DNA of 64,000 nt from Ferrovibrio sp046297595 (GTDB taxonomy: Bacteria > Pseudomonadota > Alphaproteobacteria > Ferrovibrionales > Ferrovibrionaceae). Location of the stretch: assembly GCF_046297595.1 (NCBI RefSeq), contig NZ_JBKBHT010000001.1, positions 434,001 through 498,000 of the forward strand, read 5' to 3'. Position numbers and translations under genes: made by a program. Below, one piece after another: positions 1-7,823 of the stretch (its first letter is position 1; the number at the start of each line of letters is the position of its first letter). The notes under the pieces are model-generated. The model was given only the letters and a program-made list of their open reading frames with translations. It ran no database searches and was not told the DNA's origin.

Positions 1-260
1 GCGGCGATGCGCCGCTGCGTCTCCACGGCGCAGAACACGGCTTCCACCGGAGACCCGAATTCCGCCACCAGCCCGTCGCCCCAGGTATTGATCAGGCGGC
101 CATGATGCTGGCCGATCAGGTCGGTCATGACCCCGCGATACAGCTTCAGGCGCGTGACAGTGCCGACCTCGTCGCGCTCGACCAGCGCGCTGTAGCCCTG
201 CACGTCGGCGCAGAAGATCGTGGTCAGCTTGCGGCGGATATCTGCGGTCTGGTCGGTCAT
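1..260 (-). CDS. class III adenylate/guanylate cyclase domain protein (partial, N-terminal 86 residues)
   Basis: The gene reads leftward from an ATG at 258-260 and runs off the window, so only the N-terminus is visible. The translation begins MTDQTADIRRKLTTIFCADV and continues through GYSALVERDE, then INTWGDGLVAEFGSPVEAV. FCADVQGYS holds the first metal-binding Asp of class III nucleotidyl cyclases, and WGDGLVAEF matches the second Asp segment. With the domain at the extreme N-terminus, the usual arrangement in alphaproteobacteria is cyclase followed by TPR or effector repeats, but that part lies outside. The product probably makes cAMP from ATP in the cytoplasm. The domain call is secure; substrate and full length cannot be judged. 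Confidence 0.8.
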   Translation of the reverse strand, partial: MTDQTADIRRKLTTIFCADVQGYSALVERDEVGTVTRLKLYRGVMTDLIGQHHGRLINTWGDGLVAEFGSPVEAVFCAVETQRRIA

Positions 261-434
261 GGCCGTATCCCTGGGATACCGTCAGCCTATACGCCGCCTG
301 CCGGGCGATAAAGCGACTTCCGCAGGATTTCGCGATCCACCGCACGCCGGACCGCGCCGGAATAGCCGATTCCCGCGGCGGAGCATCTCGCCTACTATGC
401 CGTCACGCTGAGACAAAAAAGGATTCGGGCAGCC

Positions 435-1634
435 ATGACCGAACAGCAGCTTTCGCGCGGCGCGGCGAAACTGACCGCCTTCGACAATGCCGAGATGGAT
501 TTCCAGCTCATGCGATCGCTCGGCGCCGCTGCCTTCGGCGGCGGGTCGGTGGGCGAGATCGCCCGTGCCCGCGCAGCGATCATCGATGGCGATCCGGCCA
601 GCTGGGTAGCGGCCTTCGGCGCGCTGGCCGCCCGTGTGGAGGCACCCAAAGCTGGCGGCGACGCCTTGCGCGGCGACGCGGCCCTGCGCGCCAGCATGTA
701 CTGGCGTGCGGCGGAATATTACGCCCGGCCGGAAGATGCCAGCACCCTGGGCCGCAAATCCCGCATCGTGTTCCAGGCGGCGATGGAACTGCTGGGCATC
801 GCCTGCAAAACCATCGTGGTGCGGCTGAACGGCGAAAGCCTGACCGGTTACCTGCTGGCGCCAGCGCGGGAAGACAAAAGACCTGCACCGCTGATCGTGG
901 GTTTAAGCGGCTTCGATGGCAGCACCGAGGAACTCTATTTCGAGATCGGGGCGGCGGCGCGGCAACGCGGTTATGCCTGCCTGCTGATCGAGGGTCCGGG
1001 CCAGGCCGGCACGCGGCGGGAGAATCCGAATTCGGTCTTCACGCCGGATTATGCGCCGGTGGTGCATGCTTTCATCGACGCGATCAAAGATCGTGGCAGC
1101 ATCGACCTGCAGCGCAGCGCGCTGTATGGCATCAGCTTCGGTGGCTATTTCGCCAGCCAGGCGATGGCGGCCGGCGCGCCCTGCCGTGCCCTGGTCGCCA
1201 ACAGTCCAATCCTCGATCTGCAGGCCTATATGACGGCCTTCATCGGTCCCGGTCTGTGCGCCGATCCGCCGGATATCAAAGTGGACGAGATCGACGAGGT
1301 GCCCGACGCGGTATTGCCGCCGCTGCTCAAGCATGGCCTGCGCACATCCTGCCTGCGCTTCGGCACCGATACCTTCGCAGGCTTCCTGCAGCGCCTGGGC
1401 GACTTCAAAGTCGCGCAGCCCGCCGCCATCGCCTGCCCCGCGCTGGCGCTTTATGGCGAAGGCGAAGGCGCCGAGGTGGAACGTCAGGCAAAGGCATTCG
1501 CCGCGCAAGTGAGCGGCCCCGTCACACTGCGACAATTCCGTGACGACGAAGGAGCCGGCGACCATTGCCAGTTCGGCAACCTCGCGCTTTCGGCCGCCGT
1601 GGTGCTCGACTGGCTCGACGACCTGTGGCGCTGA
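435..1634 (+). CDS. alpha/beta hydrolase (FrsA / pseudooxynicotine-hydrolase-like)
   Basis: This 399-residue cytoplasmic protein has an N-terminal helical cap (about residues 1-140) followed by an alpha/beta-hydrolase core. The core shows IVGLSGFDGSTEE (oxyanion region), EGPGQAGTRR, and the nucleophile elbow GISFGG with the catalytic Ser. A late Asp and a His (GDHCQFG near the C-terminus) complete a plausible triad. Length and the long cap resemble the FrsA/DUF1100 and 2,6-dihydropseudooxynicotine hydrolase group, which cleaves C-C or ester bonds. The substrate is unknown. An AAGGA-like site lies about 12 nt before the ATG. The gene stands 81 nt ahead of an alcohol dehydrogenase on the same strand and may be co-transcribed with it. 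Confidence 0.75.
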   Translation: MTEQQLSRGAAKLTAFDNAEMDFQLMRSLGAAAFGGGSVGEIARARAAIIDGDPASWVAAFGALAARVEAPKAGGDALRGDAALRASMYWRAAEYYARPEDASTLGRKSRIVFQAAMELLGIACKTIVVRLNGESLTGYLLAPAREDKRPAPLIVGLSGFDGSTEELYFEIGAAARQRGYACLLIEGPGQAGTRRENPNSVFTPDYAPVVHAFIDAIKDRGSIDLQRSALYGISFGGYFASQAMAAGAPCRALVANSPILDLQAYMTAFIGPGLCADPPDIKVDEIDEVPDAVLPPLLKHGLRTSCLRFGTDTFAGFLQRLGDFKVAQPAAIACPALALYGEGEGAEVERQAKAFAAQVSGPVTLRQFRDDEGAGDHCQFGNLALSAAVVLDWLDDLWR

Positions 1635-1715
1635 CGCTGCCGGCTTGATCTGTCTCAAGGCGGTTTTCATCCCGCTGCCTATCCTTGACCCGCCCCGGGA
1701 CAAGGAGATGCGATC

Positions 1716-2744
1716 ATGGCCCAGATGATGAAAGCCGCAGTGGTACGCGAATTCGGCAAGCCGCTGAGCATCGAGCAGGTGCCCGTGCCGAAGCCCGGCC
1801 CGGGTGAAGTGTTGGTGAAGATCAAGGCCAGCGGCGTCTGCCATACCGATCTGCATGCCGCCGATGGCGACTGGCCGGTGAAACCGAAGCTGCCCTTCAT
1901 TCCCGGCCATGAAGGCGCCGGCATCGTTGCCGCCCTGGGTCCCGGCGTGACCGGACTGAAGGAAGGCGATGCGGTGGGCGTGGCCTGGCTGCATGATGCC
2001 TGCGGCCGCTGCGAACATTGCGTCACCGGCTGGGAAACCTTGTGCGAGTCGCAGCATAACAGCGGCTATGGTGTGGATGGCAGCTTCGCCGAATATGCCG
2101 TCGGCCATGCCGATTATGTCGGTCGCCTGCCGGCCAATCCCGACTTCGCCGCTTTGGCACCGATCCTGTGCGCCGGCGTCACCACCTATAAAGGCCTCAA
2201 GGAAACCGATACGCGGCCGGGCGAATGGATCGCCATTTCCGGCCTGGGCGGCCTGGGCCACGTGGCCGTGCAATACGCCAAGGCGATGGGCCTGCATGTG
2301 GTGGCGCTGGACGTGACGGAGGAGAAATTGGCCTTGGCGCGTTCGCTCGGTGCCGATGCCGCAGTGAATGCGCGCTCCACCAACGCCGCCGAACAGGTGG
2401 TGAAGATCACCGGCGGCGGCGCCCATGGCGTGCTGGTGACGGCCGTGTCGCCGGTGGCCTTCGCGCAATCACTCAATCTGGTGCGGCGCAAGGGCACGAT
2501 CAGCCTGGTCGGCCTGCCGCCGGGCGATTTTCCCACGCCGATCTTCGATGTCGTGCTGAAGCGCATCACCTTGCGCGGTTCCATCGTCGGCGGTCGCAAG
2601 GACCTGGCCGAGGCGCTGGCCTTCGCCGCTGAGGGCAAGGTGAAGGCGCATATTCATCACAAGCGGCTGGAAGACATCAACACCATCTTCGCCGACCTGA
2701 AGGCCGGCAAGGTGGATGGCCGCATCGTGCTGGATATCGGCTGA
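1716..2744 (+). CDS. adhP: zinc-dependent alcohol dehydrogenase, AdhP type
   Basis: This is a 342-residue medium-chain dehydrogenase, the normal length for NAD-dependent AdhP. The catalytic zinc ligands are visible as GVCHTD (Cys42) and PGHEG (His65-Glu66), and the structural zinc site as CGRCEHC plus WETLC (Cys96, 99, 102, 110). The Rossmann motif GLGGLGH follows near residue 177. It oxidises primary alcohols to aldehydes or runs the reverse reaction in the cytoplasm. An AAGGAG ribosome site sits 9 nt before the ATG. The gene ends three bases before the convergent gene that follows. Family assignment is strong; the physiological substrate is unproven. Confidence 0.92.
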   Translation: MAQMMKAAVVREFGKPLSIEQVPVPKPGPGEVLVKIKASGVCHTDLHAADGDWPVKPKLPFIPGHEGAGIVAALGPGVTGLKEGDAVGVAWLHDACGRCEHCVTGWETLCESQHNSGYGVDGSFAEYAVGHADYVGRLPANPDFAALAPILCAGVTTYKGLKETDTRPGEWIAISGLGGLGHVAVQYAKAMGLHVVALDVTEEKLALARSLGADAAVNARSTNAAEQVVKITGGGAHGVLVTAVSPVAFAQSLNLVRRKGTISLVGLPPGDFPTPIFDVVLKRITLRGSIVGGRKDLAEALAFAAEGKVKAHIHHKRLEDINTIFADLKAGKVDGRIVLDIG

Positions 2745-2747
2745 AGT

Positions 2748-3206
2748 TTATTCCACCACGCGCCATGACCCGTCAGGCATCAGGCAGGCAGTGCCGTAAC
2801 TGCGTTGCGGCGCGCCGCCGACCGTGACGCCGGCCTGGTATTCGCGGCAATACTGCCCGTTGGCCGTCTGGAAGACCGGCGAGGCCGGCACGGCGGAGAT
2901 CTGGCTGCCGCCATAGGGGGCCGGTGCATAGATCACCGGCGGCGGCGGCGCGTAATAGGCTACGGGCGGCGGCGTCACCACGACGACGCGCGGACGATAG
3001 GCCGGCGGCCCCCAGTAAGAGCCGCTGTAATAGCCGTGGTGCTGATGGCGGTGATGAGGCTTGTAGTGTCCAGGCGGGCCGTACCATGGCCGCCCATGCC
3101 AGCCGCCGGTGGAATAGCTGAATGAAAAATTGTCGGCTTTGGCGGTGGGCATGGCGACGACGAAGCCGATCATGGCGGTGGCGGCGAATACGAACGGACG
3201 GATCAT
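2748..3206 (-). CDS. exported His/Tyr/Pro-rich protein with 17-kDa-antigen-like C-terminus
   Basis: This 152-residue protein has a clear signal peptide (MIRPFVFAATAMIGFVVAMPTAKA, likely cut after AKA). A low-complexity middle rich in His, Tyr and Pro follows (about residues 35-95). The C-terminal 45 residues contain GQYCREYQ, SYGTACL and DGSWRVV, the pattern found at the end of rickettsial 17-kDa surface antigens and related outer-envelope proteins. The two Cys may form a disulfide. It lacks the glycine-zipper membrane segment of the full family, so it is probably periplasmic or envelope associated. A strong AAGGAGG site precedes the ATG. Function unknown. Confidence 0.7.
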   Translation of the reverse strand: MIRPFVFAATAMIGFVVAMPTAKADNFSFSYSTGGWHGRPWYGPPGHYKPHHRHQHHGYYSGSYWGPPAYRPRVVVVTPPPVAYYAPPPPVIYAPAPYGGSQISAVPASPVFQTANGQYCREYQAGVTVGGAPQRSYGTACLMPDGSWRVVE

Positions 3207-3285
3207 GGCACAGCCTCCTTGGACTGCTATGCCGTCAACGCTGGTCGCCGATCATGGCGGATTTGCGGCCACCGGATTCACGCCA

Positions 3286-3326
3286 CAAAAAATTTCGCCG
3301 CCGGCGGGATAACCCGGCCGGCGGCG
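3286..3326 (-). terminator. rho-independent terminator downstream of phaB
   Basis: On the minus strand a GC-rich stem (CGCCGCCGGC with GGG against CCC with GCCGGCGGCG, one bulged base, TTAT loop) is followed by AAATTTTTT. It lies 40 nt past the phaB stop. A second perfect hairpin, AGGGGCGG-AAAA-CCGCCCCT at 3341-3360, sits between them without a T-tract. Confidence 0.75.
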
Positions 3327-3365
3327 ATATTCAGGACGATAGGGGCGGAAAACCGCCCCTGCGGA

Positions 3366-4088
3366 TCAGTACATGTGCTGGCCGCCGTTGATGCTAAGGG
3401 TAGAACCAGTGACGAAGCCGGCTTCGTCGGCGACCAGGAACTGCACCCCGCGGGCAATCTCCTCGGCGCGACCCAGGCGGCCGACCGGGATCTTGGCGAC
3501 GATCTTTTCCAGCACGTTGGCCGGCACGGCGGCAACCATGTCGGTGTCGATATAGCCCGGCGCGATGGCGTTCACGGTGATGCCGCGGGCGGCGCCTTCC
3601 TGCGCCAGCGCCTTGGTGAAACCATGGATGCCCGACTTGGCGGCGGCGTAGTTCACCTGGCCATACTGGCCGGCCTGGCCGTTGATCGAGCCGATGTTGA
3701 CGATGCGGCCGAAGCCGCGCTCGCGCATGCCTTCGATCACGGCGCGGCACATGTTGAAACAGCCGCCCAGATTGGTGTCGATCACCGCCTGCCACTGTTC
3801 GTGGCTCATCCTCTGCAGTGTGCCGTCGCGGGTGATGCCGGCATTGTTGACCACGATATCGACCGGGCCGAGTTCGCTTTCAACCTGCTTCACGCCGGCG
3901 ACGCAATCCTCAAAGCTGGCGACATCCCATTTATAGGTCTTGATGCCGGTTTCGGCCTCGAAGGCCTTGGCGCGTTCGGCATTGCCGGCGTAATTGGCGG
4001 CAACCTTGTAGCCGTTCTGGTGCAGCAGCTTGGAAATCGCAGCCCCGATCCCTCGGGTGCCGCCGGTGACAATCGCTACGCGGGACAT
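3366..4088 (-). CDS. phaB: acetoacetyl-CoA reductase
   Basis: This 240-residue short-chain dehydrogenase reduces acetoacetyl-CoA to (R)-3-hydroxybutyryl-CoA with NADPH, the second step of PHB synthesis. The cofactor motif TGGTRGIGAA is at residues 8-17, NNAG at 81-84, and the catalytic Ser134, Tyr147 and Lys151 appear in NIGSING and NYAAAK. The segment GQYGQVNYAAAKSG is typical of PhaB rather than FabG. An AGGAGG site precedes the ATG. It lies downstream of phaA on the same strand, separated by 134 nt that contain a strong hairpin, so phaB may have its own promoter or partial read-through control. Confidence 0.93.
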   Translation of the reverse strand: MSRVAIVTGGTRGIGAAISKLLHQNGYKVAANYAGNAERAKAFEAETGIKTYKWDVASFEDCVAGVKQVESELGPVDIVVNNAGITRDGTLQRMSHEQWQAVIDTNLGGCFNMCRAVIEGMRERGFGRIVNIGSINGQAGQYGQVNYAAAKSGIHGFTKALAQEGAARGITVNAIAPGYIDTDMVAAVPANVLEKIVAKIPVGRLGRAEEIARGVQFLVADEAGFVTGSTLSINGGQHMY

Positions 4089-4178
4089 GGATACATTCCT
4101 CCTGTTGAGCTTTTTTGATCCGCCGCTGCGTCGGCTTTTATGATGTCAGATGTGCGCCACGCAGCATTGATATACAGC

Positions 4179-4207
4179 AAAGGCCGGGATACCCCCTCCC
4201 GGCCTTT
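4179..4207 (-). terminator. hairpin between phaA and phaB (attenuator or terminator)
   Basis: A perfect 11-bp inverted repeat (AAAGGCCGGGA, 7-nt loop, TCCCGGCCTTT) lies 15 nt past the phaA stop. On the minus strand it is followed by only a short T-run (TTTGCTG), so termination is probably incomplete or the hairpin protects mRNA ends. Confidence 0.55.
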
Positions 4208-4222
4208 GGTCGAATGCGTCAC

Positions 4223-5398
4223 TCAGTCGCGCTGCACGCACATGGCGATGCCCATGCCGCCGCCGATGCAAAGGGTGGCGAGACCCTTCTTGGCATCGCG
4301 GCGCTGCATTTCATACAACAGCGTCACCAGCACGCGGGCGCCCGAGGCGCCGATCGGATGGCCGATGGCGATCGCGCCGCCATTCACGTTCACCTTGTCG
4401 GTATCCCAGCCCATGTCCTTGTTCACGGCGCAGGCCTGGGCGGCAAAAGCCTCATTGGCCTCCACCAGATCGAGATCGCCGGGCTTCCAGCCGGCCTTGG
4501 CGAGTGCCGCACGCGAAGCCGGGATCGGACCGGTACCCATGATCGAGGGATCGACACCCGACTGCGCCCACGACACGATGCGGGCCAGCGGCTTCACGCC
4601 GCGCTTCTTGGCTTCCTCGGCGCTCATCAGCACCACGGCGGCGGCGCCGTCATTGATGCCCGAGGCATTGCCGGCGGTGACCGAACCATCCTTGGCGAAA
4701 GCCGGACGCAGGCCCTTCATGGCATCCAGCGTCGCGCCGGCACGGATATATTCGTCCTGGTCGACAATGGTGTCGCCCTTGCGGCCCTTGATGGTGACCG
4801 GAACGATCTCGTCCTTGAACTTGCCGGCCTTCTGCGCGGCCTCGGCCTTGTTCTGGCTCTTCACCGCGAATTCATCCTGCTGGTCGCGGGTGATCTGGAA
4901 CTGCTTGGCCACGTTCTCTGCCGTGTTGCCCATGTGGTAGCCATTGAAGGCATCCCACAGGCCGTCGCGGATCATGGTGTCGATGAAGCCGAGATCGCCC
5001 ATCTTGTGGCCAGCGCGCAGATAGGCGGCATGCGGCGCCTGACTCATGCTTTCCTGGCCGCCGGCGACCACGATGCTGCTGTCGCCGTTCTTGATCGCCT
5101 GGAAACCCAGCGCCACCGCGCGCAGGCCCGAGCCGCATAGCATGTTCACGCCCCAGGCCGGCACTTCCACCGGCAGGCCGGCATTGATCGAAGCCTGGCG
5201 CGCCGGGTTCTGGCCCTGCGCCGCCGTCAGGATCTGGCCCATGATCACTTCGCTCACCTCGCCCGGCTGCACGCCCGCGCGCTTGAGCGCGCCATCGATG
5301 GCGACCTGGCCGAGATAATGCGCCGGCACCGTGCTGAGCGAACCGTTGAACGAACCGACCGGGGTACGGGCGGCGGCGGCGATGACGATATCGGTCAT
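4223..5398 (-). CDS. phaA: acetyl-CoA C-acetyltransferase (beta-ketothiolase)
   Basis: This 391-residue thiolase condenses two acetyl-CoA into acetoacetyl-CoA, the first step of PHB synthesis. The acyl-accepting Cys88 is in MLCGSGLRA, the conserved GHPIGASGAR holds the active-site His, and CIGGGMG near the C-terminus carries the second catalytic Cys. I start at the ATG 5396-5398, since GGAGG lies 8 nt upstream; a GTG five codons earlier would bury that ribosome site inside the coding region. It is transcribed toward phaB and points away from phaC's end. Its length matches biosynthetic PhaA enzymes. Confidence 0.95.
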   Translation of the reverse strand: MTDIVIAAAARTPVGSFNGSLSTVPAHYLGQVAIDGALKRAGVQPGEVSEVIMGQILTAAQGQNPARQASINAGLPVEVPAWGVNMLCGSGLRAVALGFQAIKNGDSSIVVAGGQESMSQAPHAAYLRAGHKMGDLGFIDTMIRDGLWDAFNGYHMGNTAENVAKQFQITRDQQDEFAVKSQNKAEAAQKAGKFKDEIVPVTIKGRKGDTIVDQDEYIRAGATLDAMKGLRPAFAKDGSVTAGNASGINDGAAAVVLMSAEEAKKRGVKPLARIVSWAQSGVDPSIMGTGPIPASRAALAKAGWKPGDLDLVEANEAFAAQACAVNKDMGWDTDKVNVNGGAIAIGHPIGASGARVLVTLLYEMQRRDAKKGLATLCIGGGMGIAMCVQRD

Positions 5399-5509
5399 TT
5401 GGTGTTCCTCCACGTCCAGCTAGGGACATCACTGCGGGCGAGACAACGCGGCGATCATTGTAGGGCGCCGCCGCGCGGGATGGGTGACGATAGCGGGCTT
5501 TTCGCAGAT

Positions 5510-5526
5510 GCGGCAAGGCCTGCCGC
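5510..5526. promoter_or_regulatory. TGC-rich inverted repeat between phaC and phaA
   Basis: GCGGCA-AGGCC-TGCCGC is a perfect 6-bp inverted repeat inside a TGC/GCA-rich stretch, 16 nt after the phaC stop and about 110 nt upstream of the phaA start on the same strand. PhaR proteins of Rhodobacter and Paracoccus bind TGC-rich sites, so this is a candidate PhaR operator for phaA; it could equally be a 3-prime-end hairpin of phaC. Confidence 0.3.
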
Positions 5527-5541
5527 GCTGCAAAACGTGCT

Positions 5542-6861
5542 TCAGGCCTGCACTTTGGTCGCAGTCCTGGCCGTGCGGCGCCGGCGACGCTGCGGCAGGC
5601 CGTTTTGTTCCGTGTCCTGAGCGCGGCGCGCTGTCACGGTCAGCCAGTTGGCCAGCGGCTGCCATAACCCGGTCTCGGCACGCGGCCCCACCACCATGCC
5701 GATATGGCCACTGGGGGCGTCGTGGCGGTCGGCCTGCGGCAGTTGCGCCAATAAAACGGCAGCCCCTTCCTTGGGCACCAGCTTGTCGCGTTCCGGCAGC
5801 ACCACCAGGGCCGGCTTGCGCCAGTCCTGCGGCAGCACGGCCTGGCCGCCGATCTTCCAGGCGCCGCGCGGCGGCGTATTCTCGCCATACCAGCCCAGCA
5901 GGCATTCCCGCGCCACCCGCCCAGCCAGCGGCACGCCATCGTTCAGCCAGTCTTCCATGGCGATGAAGCGGCGCTCGTTCTCGCCGCCCTCGGGCATGGC
6001 GTTAAACAGGGTGAATTTCTTCAATGCGGTGAGCGGGTCCAGCGCCCAGAAGAAACCCTGCAGCACATCGACATCCAGCATCGGCGGCGATGCGTCCGGA
6101 TCGGCGGCCGGCGGCGGTACGATGGCCGGCGCCAGCGCCTGCACCAGAGCCGCATGATGGGCGCCGCCGGCATGGAAATCCCACGGTGTCGCCAGCAGGG
6201 CCAGAGCCGCCACGTCCTCGGGCGACTGGAGGGCTGCGGCCAGCGCCAGGTTGCCCCCCATGCAATAGCCCAGCAGAAGCGGCGGCCGGCCACAGAGCTG
6301 CCGCACATGGCGCAGGGCCCGCACGATGCGCGCGATGTAATCGGCCAGCTCGAAGCGCTGCTCCGTCTCGCCCGGATCGCCCCAGTCGAACAGGAAGGGC
6401 CGCAGGCCCTGTTTGGGAAGCCAGCGCGACAGACTCTGCCCCTCGGCCAGGTCCAGCACATAGGCGCGGTTCACCAGCGACGGCACCATGAGAACCGGGA
6501 TGCCGGCCTCGGCATAGCCCAACAGCCGGCTGCCGCCCTCGCGCCAGACAACCGGCGGATCGGGCAGCTCGCGCCGCCAGGCATGCCGGCGATAGCGCAG
6601 CATGGCACCGGTCATGGCGGTGAGCCGCGCGATGCCGGCGCGCATCAGCGCATGGGCGAAATCAGTCGGGTCGACGTTTGCGAGTTCGGGCAGCAGCGCG
6701 TCGAGGCGCGGCTGCAGCAGCGGATTCCAGGGCAGCGATGCGTGCCTCGCACTCGGCCAGCCGGCGAGCGAGCTCAGCAGGATCAGGTTGGCGGTCGCCA
6801 GATGCAGGGGCAGCGGACGCGGACCCAGACGGTGAAACGGATGCGGCTGATGGTCCGGCAT
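5542..6861 (-). CDS. phaC: PHA synthase-like alpha/beta hydrolase (short PhaC)
   Basis: This 439-residue protein of the PhaC superfamily polymerises 3-hydroxyacyl-CoA or acts on PHA. The lipase-box-like GYCMGG at residues 198-203 has Cys200 as nucleophile, as in true synthases. LPERDKLVP supplies the Asp and SGHIGM the His. It is shorter than class I synthases (about 560-600) and nearer class III/IV PhaC (about 350-360) with extensions; the last 25 residues are Arg-rich (QRRRRRTARTA). The ATG has an ideal AAGGAGG site. The first 200 nt overlap the end of the upstream small gene in a different frame. Genome context (phaA, phaB, phaR) supports a role in PHB synthesis. Confidence 0.82.
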   Translation of the reverse strand: MPDHQPHPFHRLGPRPLPLHLATANLILLSSLAGWPSARHASLPWNPLLQPRLDALLPELANVDPTDFAHALMRAGIARLTAMTGAMLRYRRHAWRRELPDPPVVWREGGSRLLGYAEAGIPVLMVPSLVNRAYVLDLAEGQSLSRWLPKQGLRPFLFDWGDPGETEQRFELADYIARIVRALRHVRQLCGRPPLLLGYCMGGNLALAAALQSPEDVAALALLATPWDFHAGGAHHAALVQALAPAIVPPPAADPDASPPMLDVDVLQGFFWALDPLTALKKFTLFNAMPEGGENERRFIAMEDWLNDGVPLAGRVARECLLGWYGENTPPRGAWKIGGQAVLPQDWRKPALVVLPERDKLVPKEGAAVLLAQLPQADRHDAPSGHIGMVVGPRAETGLWQPLANWLTVTARRAQDTEQNGLPQRRRRRTARTATKVQA

Positions 6862-7069
6862 TCGCGCCTCCTTGCCCCGTGCCTGCCTGCTGCGCCGCCT
6901 GGCTCGCAGCCTGGGCGCCCTGTTGCCACAGGGTCAGCCAGTTGGCCGACAGCTCCGCCAGTTTCGGATCGGTGGCCAGCAGACCGGCCTGCTCCTGCCA
7001 CAGGTCGAGAAACTTCTGCGCCAGGATCTGGGCATCGTTCGAACCGGGAGGCGCCTTGGGATCGTCCAT
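6662..7069 (-). CDS. small PHA-synthase-associated protein (PhaE/phasin-like)
   Basis: A 135-residue protein with three parts: an N-terminal helical region with spaced Trp residues (FLDLWQEQ, WLTLWQQGA; residues 20-50), an Ala/Gly/Ser-rich linker (51-95), and a C-terminal helix with LARRLAECEARIAALE followed by a basic tail RTRKRRPD. This layout recalls the C-terminal half of PhaE and PhaE-like partners that precede phaC. The start is the ATG at 7067-7069, just after a TATACT-like box. Its last 200 nt overlap phaC in another frame, and both frames look coding there. Expected to partner PhaC on granules; exact family uncertain. Confidence 0.65.
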   Translation of the reverse strand: MDDPKAPPGSNDAQILAQKFLDLWQEQAGLLATDPKLAELSANWLTLWQQGAQAASQAAQQAGTGQGGANAGPSAASVSPSGSASAAPASGDRQPDPAELARRLAECEARIAALESAAAAAPRRAAARTRKRRPD

Positions 7070-7089
7070 GGCCGGAGAGTATACCGAAA

Positions 7090-7104
7090 GGCCGGATTCC
7101 GGCC
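7090..7104. promoter_or_regulatory. palindrome in the phaE-phaC promoter
   Basis: GGCCGGA-T-TCCGGCC is a perfect 7-bp inverted repeat immediately upstream of the minus-strand TATACT box at 7078-7083. It would lie between the -10 and -35 regions of the phaE-like/phaC transcript, a position suited to a repressor. No good -35 was found, so this is a candidate only. Confidence 0.35.
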
Positions 7105-7115
7105 ACCCTTTCGCA

Positions 7116-7135
7116 GCGCAACAAGAGGCTTGCGC
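7116..7135. promoter_or_regulatory. inverted repeat in the phaC-phaR divergent region
   Basis: GCGCAA-N8-TTGCGC, perfect 6-bp arms, lies midway between the divergent small pha gene and phaR, five bases before a TACAAT box (7141-7146) oriented toward phaR. PhaR is a DNA-binding autorepressor, so this is a reasonable operator candidate. Confidence 0.4.
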
Positions 7136-7189
7136 ATGCATACAATACCGAGTGAAATGCGCCGCAACAGATGCTAGGGAGCGCGTACC

Positions 7190-7795
7190 GTGGCCGAAAC
7201 TGACCAGACGACAGCGGCGCCAGTCGTTAAGATCAAGAAATACGCGAACCGTCGGCTGTACAATACGGCGACATCGTCTTACGTGACCCTGGAAAACCTC
7301 TGCCAGATGGTGAAGGACGGTCAGGATTTCGTCGTCGAGGACGCCAAGACCGGCGAGGACATCACCCGCGGGGTGCTCACCCAGATCATTTTCGAGGAGG
7401 AATCCAAGGGCGGGCAGCAATTGTTGCCCATCGGCTTCCTCCGTCGGCTGATTTCCTTCTATGGCGACAGCCTGCAGACCCTGGTGCCGAGCTATCTGGA
7501 AGTCTCGATGGCCTCCTTCCAGCGCAACCAGGAACAGATGCGCCAGTATATGGCGGAAGCCTTCGGCGAAATGTTCCCGTTCCGCAGCATCGAGGAAATG
7601 GGTCGCCAGAACATGGCGATGTTTCAGCGCGCCATGACCATGTTCAATCCATTCGTCGCCGGCATGAACGATGCTGACAAGCCTGCTGGCGGCGACAAGG
7701 CGATGCCTGGCGAAAAGCCGGAAGTCGACACGCTGAAGAAGCAGATGGAAGAGCTGCGCAAGCAGGTCGAGGCTCTTGCCCGCAACAAGGGGTGA
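7190..7795 (+). CDS. phaR: polyhydroxyalkanoate synthesis repressor PhaR
   Basis: This 201-residue regulator has the PHB/PHA-accumulation DNA-binding domain at the N-terminus: KIKKYANRRLYNT (about residues 14-26), then VTLENLCQMVKDG and LTQIIFEEE. The following PHB_acc repeat region carries LISFYGDSLQTLVPSYLE and MRQYMAEAFGEMFPF. PhaR binds both DNA and PHB granules and represses phasin and pha genes until polymer titrates it. Translation starts at GTG 7190 with AGGGA upstream. It is divergent from the phaC operon, the usual arrangement. The C-terminus ends in a coiled-coil-like stretch rich in Lys and Glu. Confidence 0.95.
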   Translation: MAETDQTTAAPVVKIKKYANRRLYNTATSSYVTLENLCQMVKDGQDFVVEDAKTGEDITRGVLTQIIFEEESKGGQQLLPIGFLRRLISFYGDSLQTLVPSYLEVSMASFQRNQEQMRQYMAEAFGEMFPFRSIEEMGRQNMAMFQRAMTMFNPFVAGMNDADKPAGGDKAMPGEKPEVDTLKKQMEELRKQVEALARNKG

Positions 7796-7823
7796 CACGG
7801 CTACGGCCGGACTGCCTGTTCCC

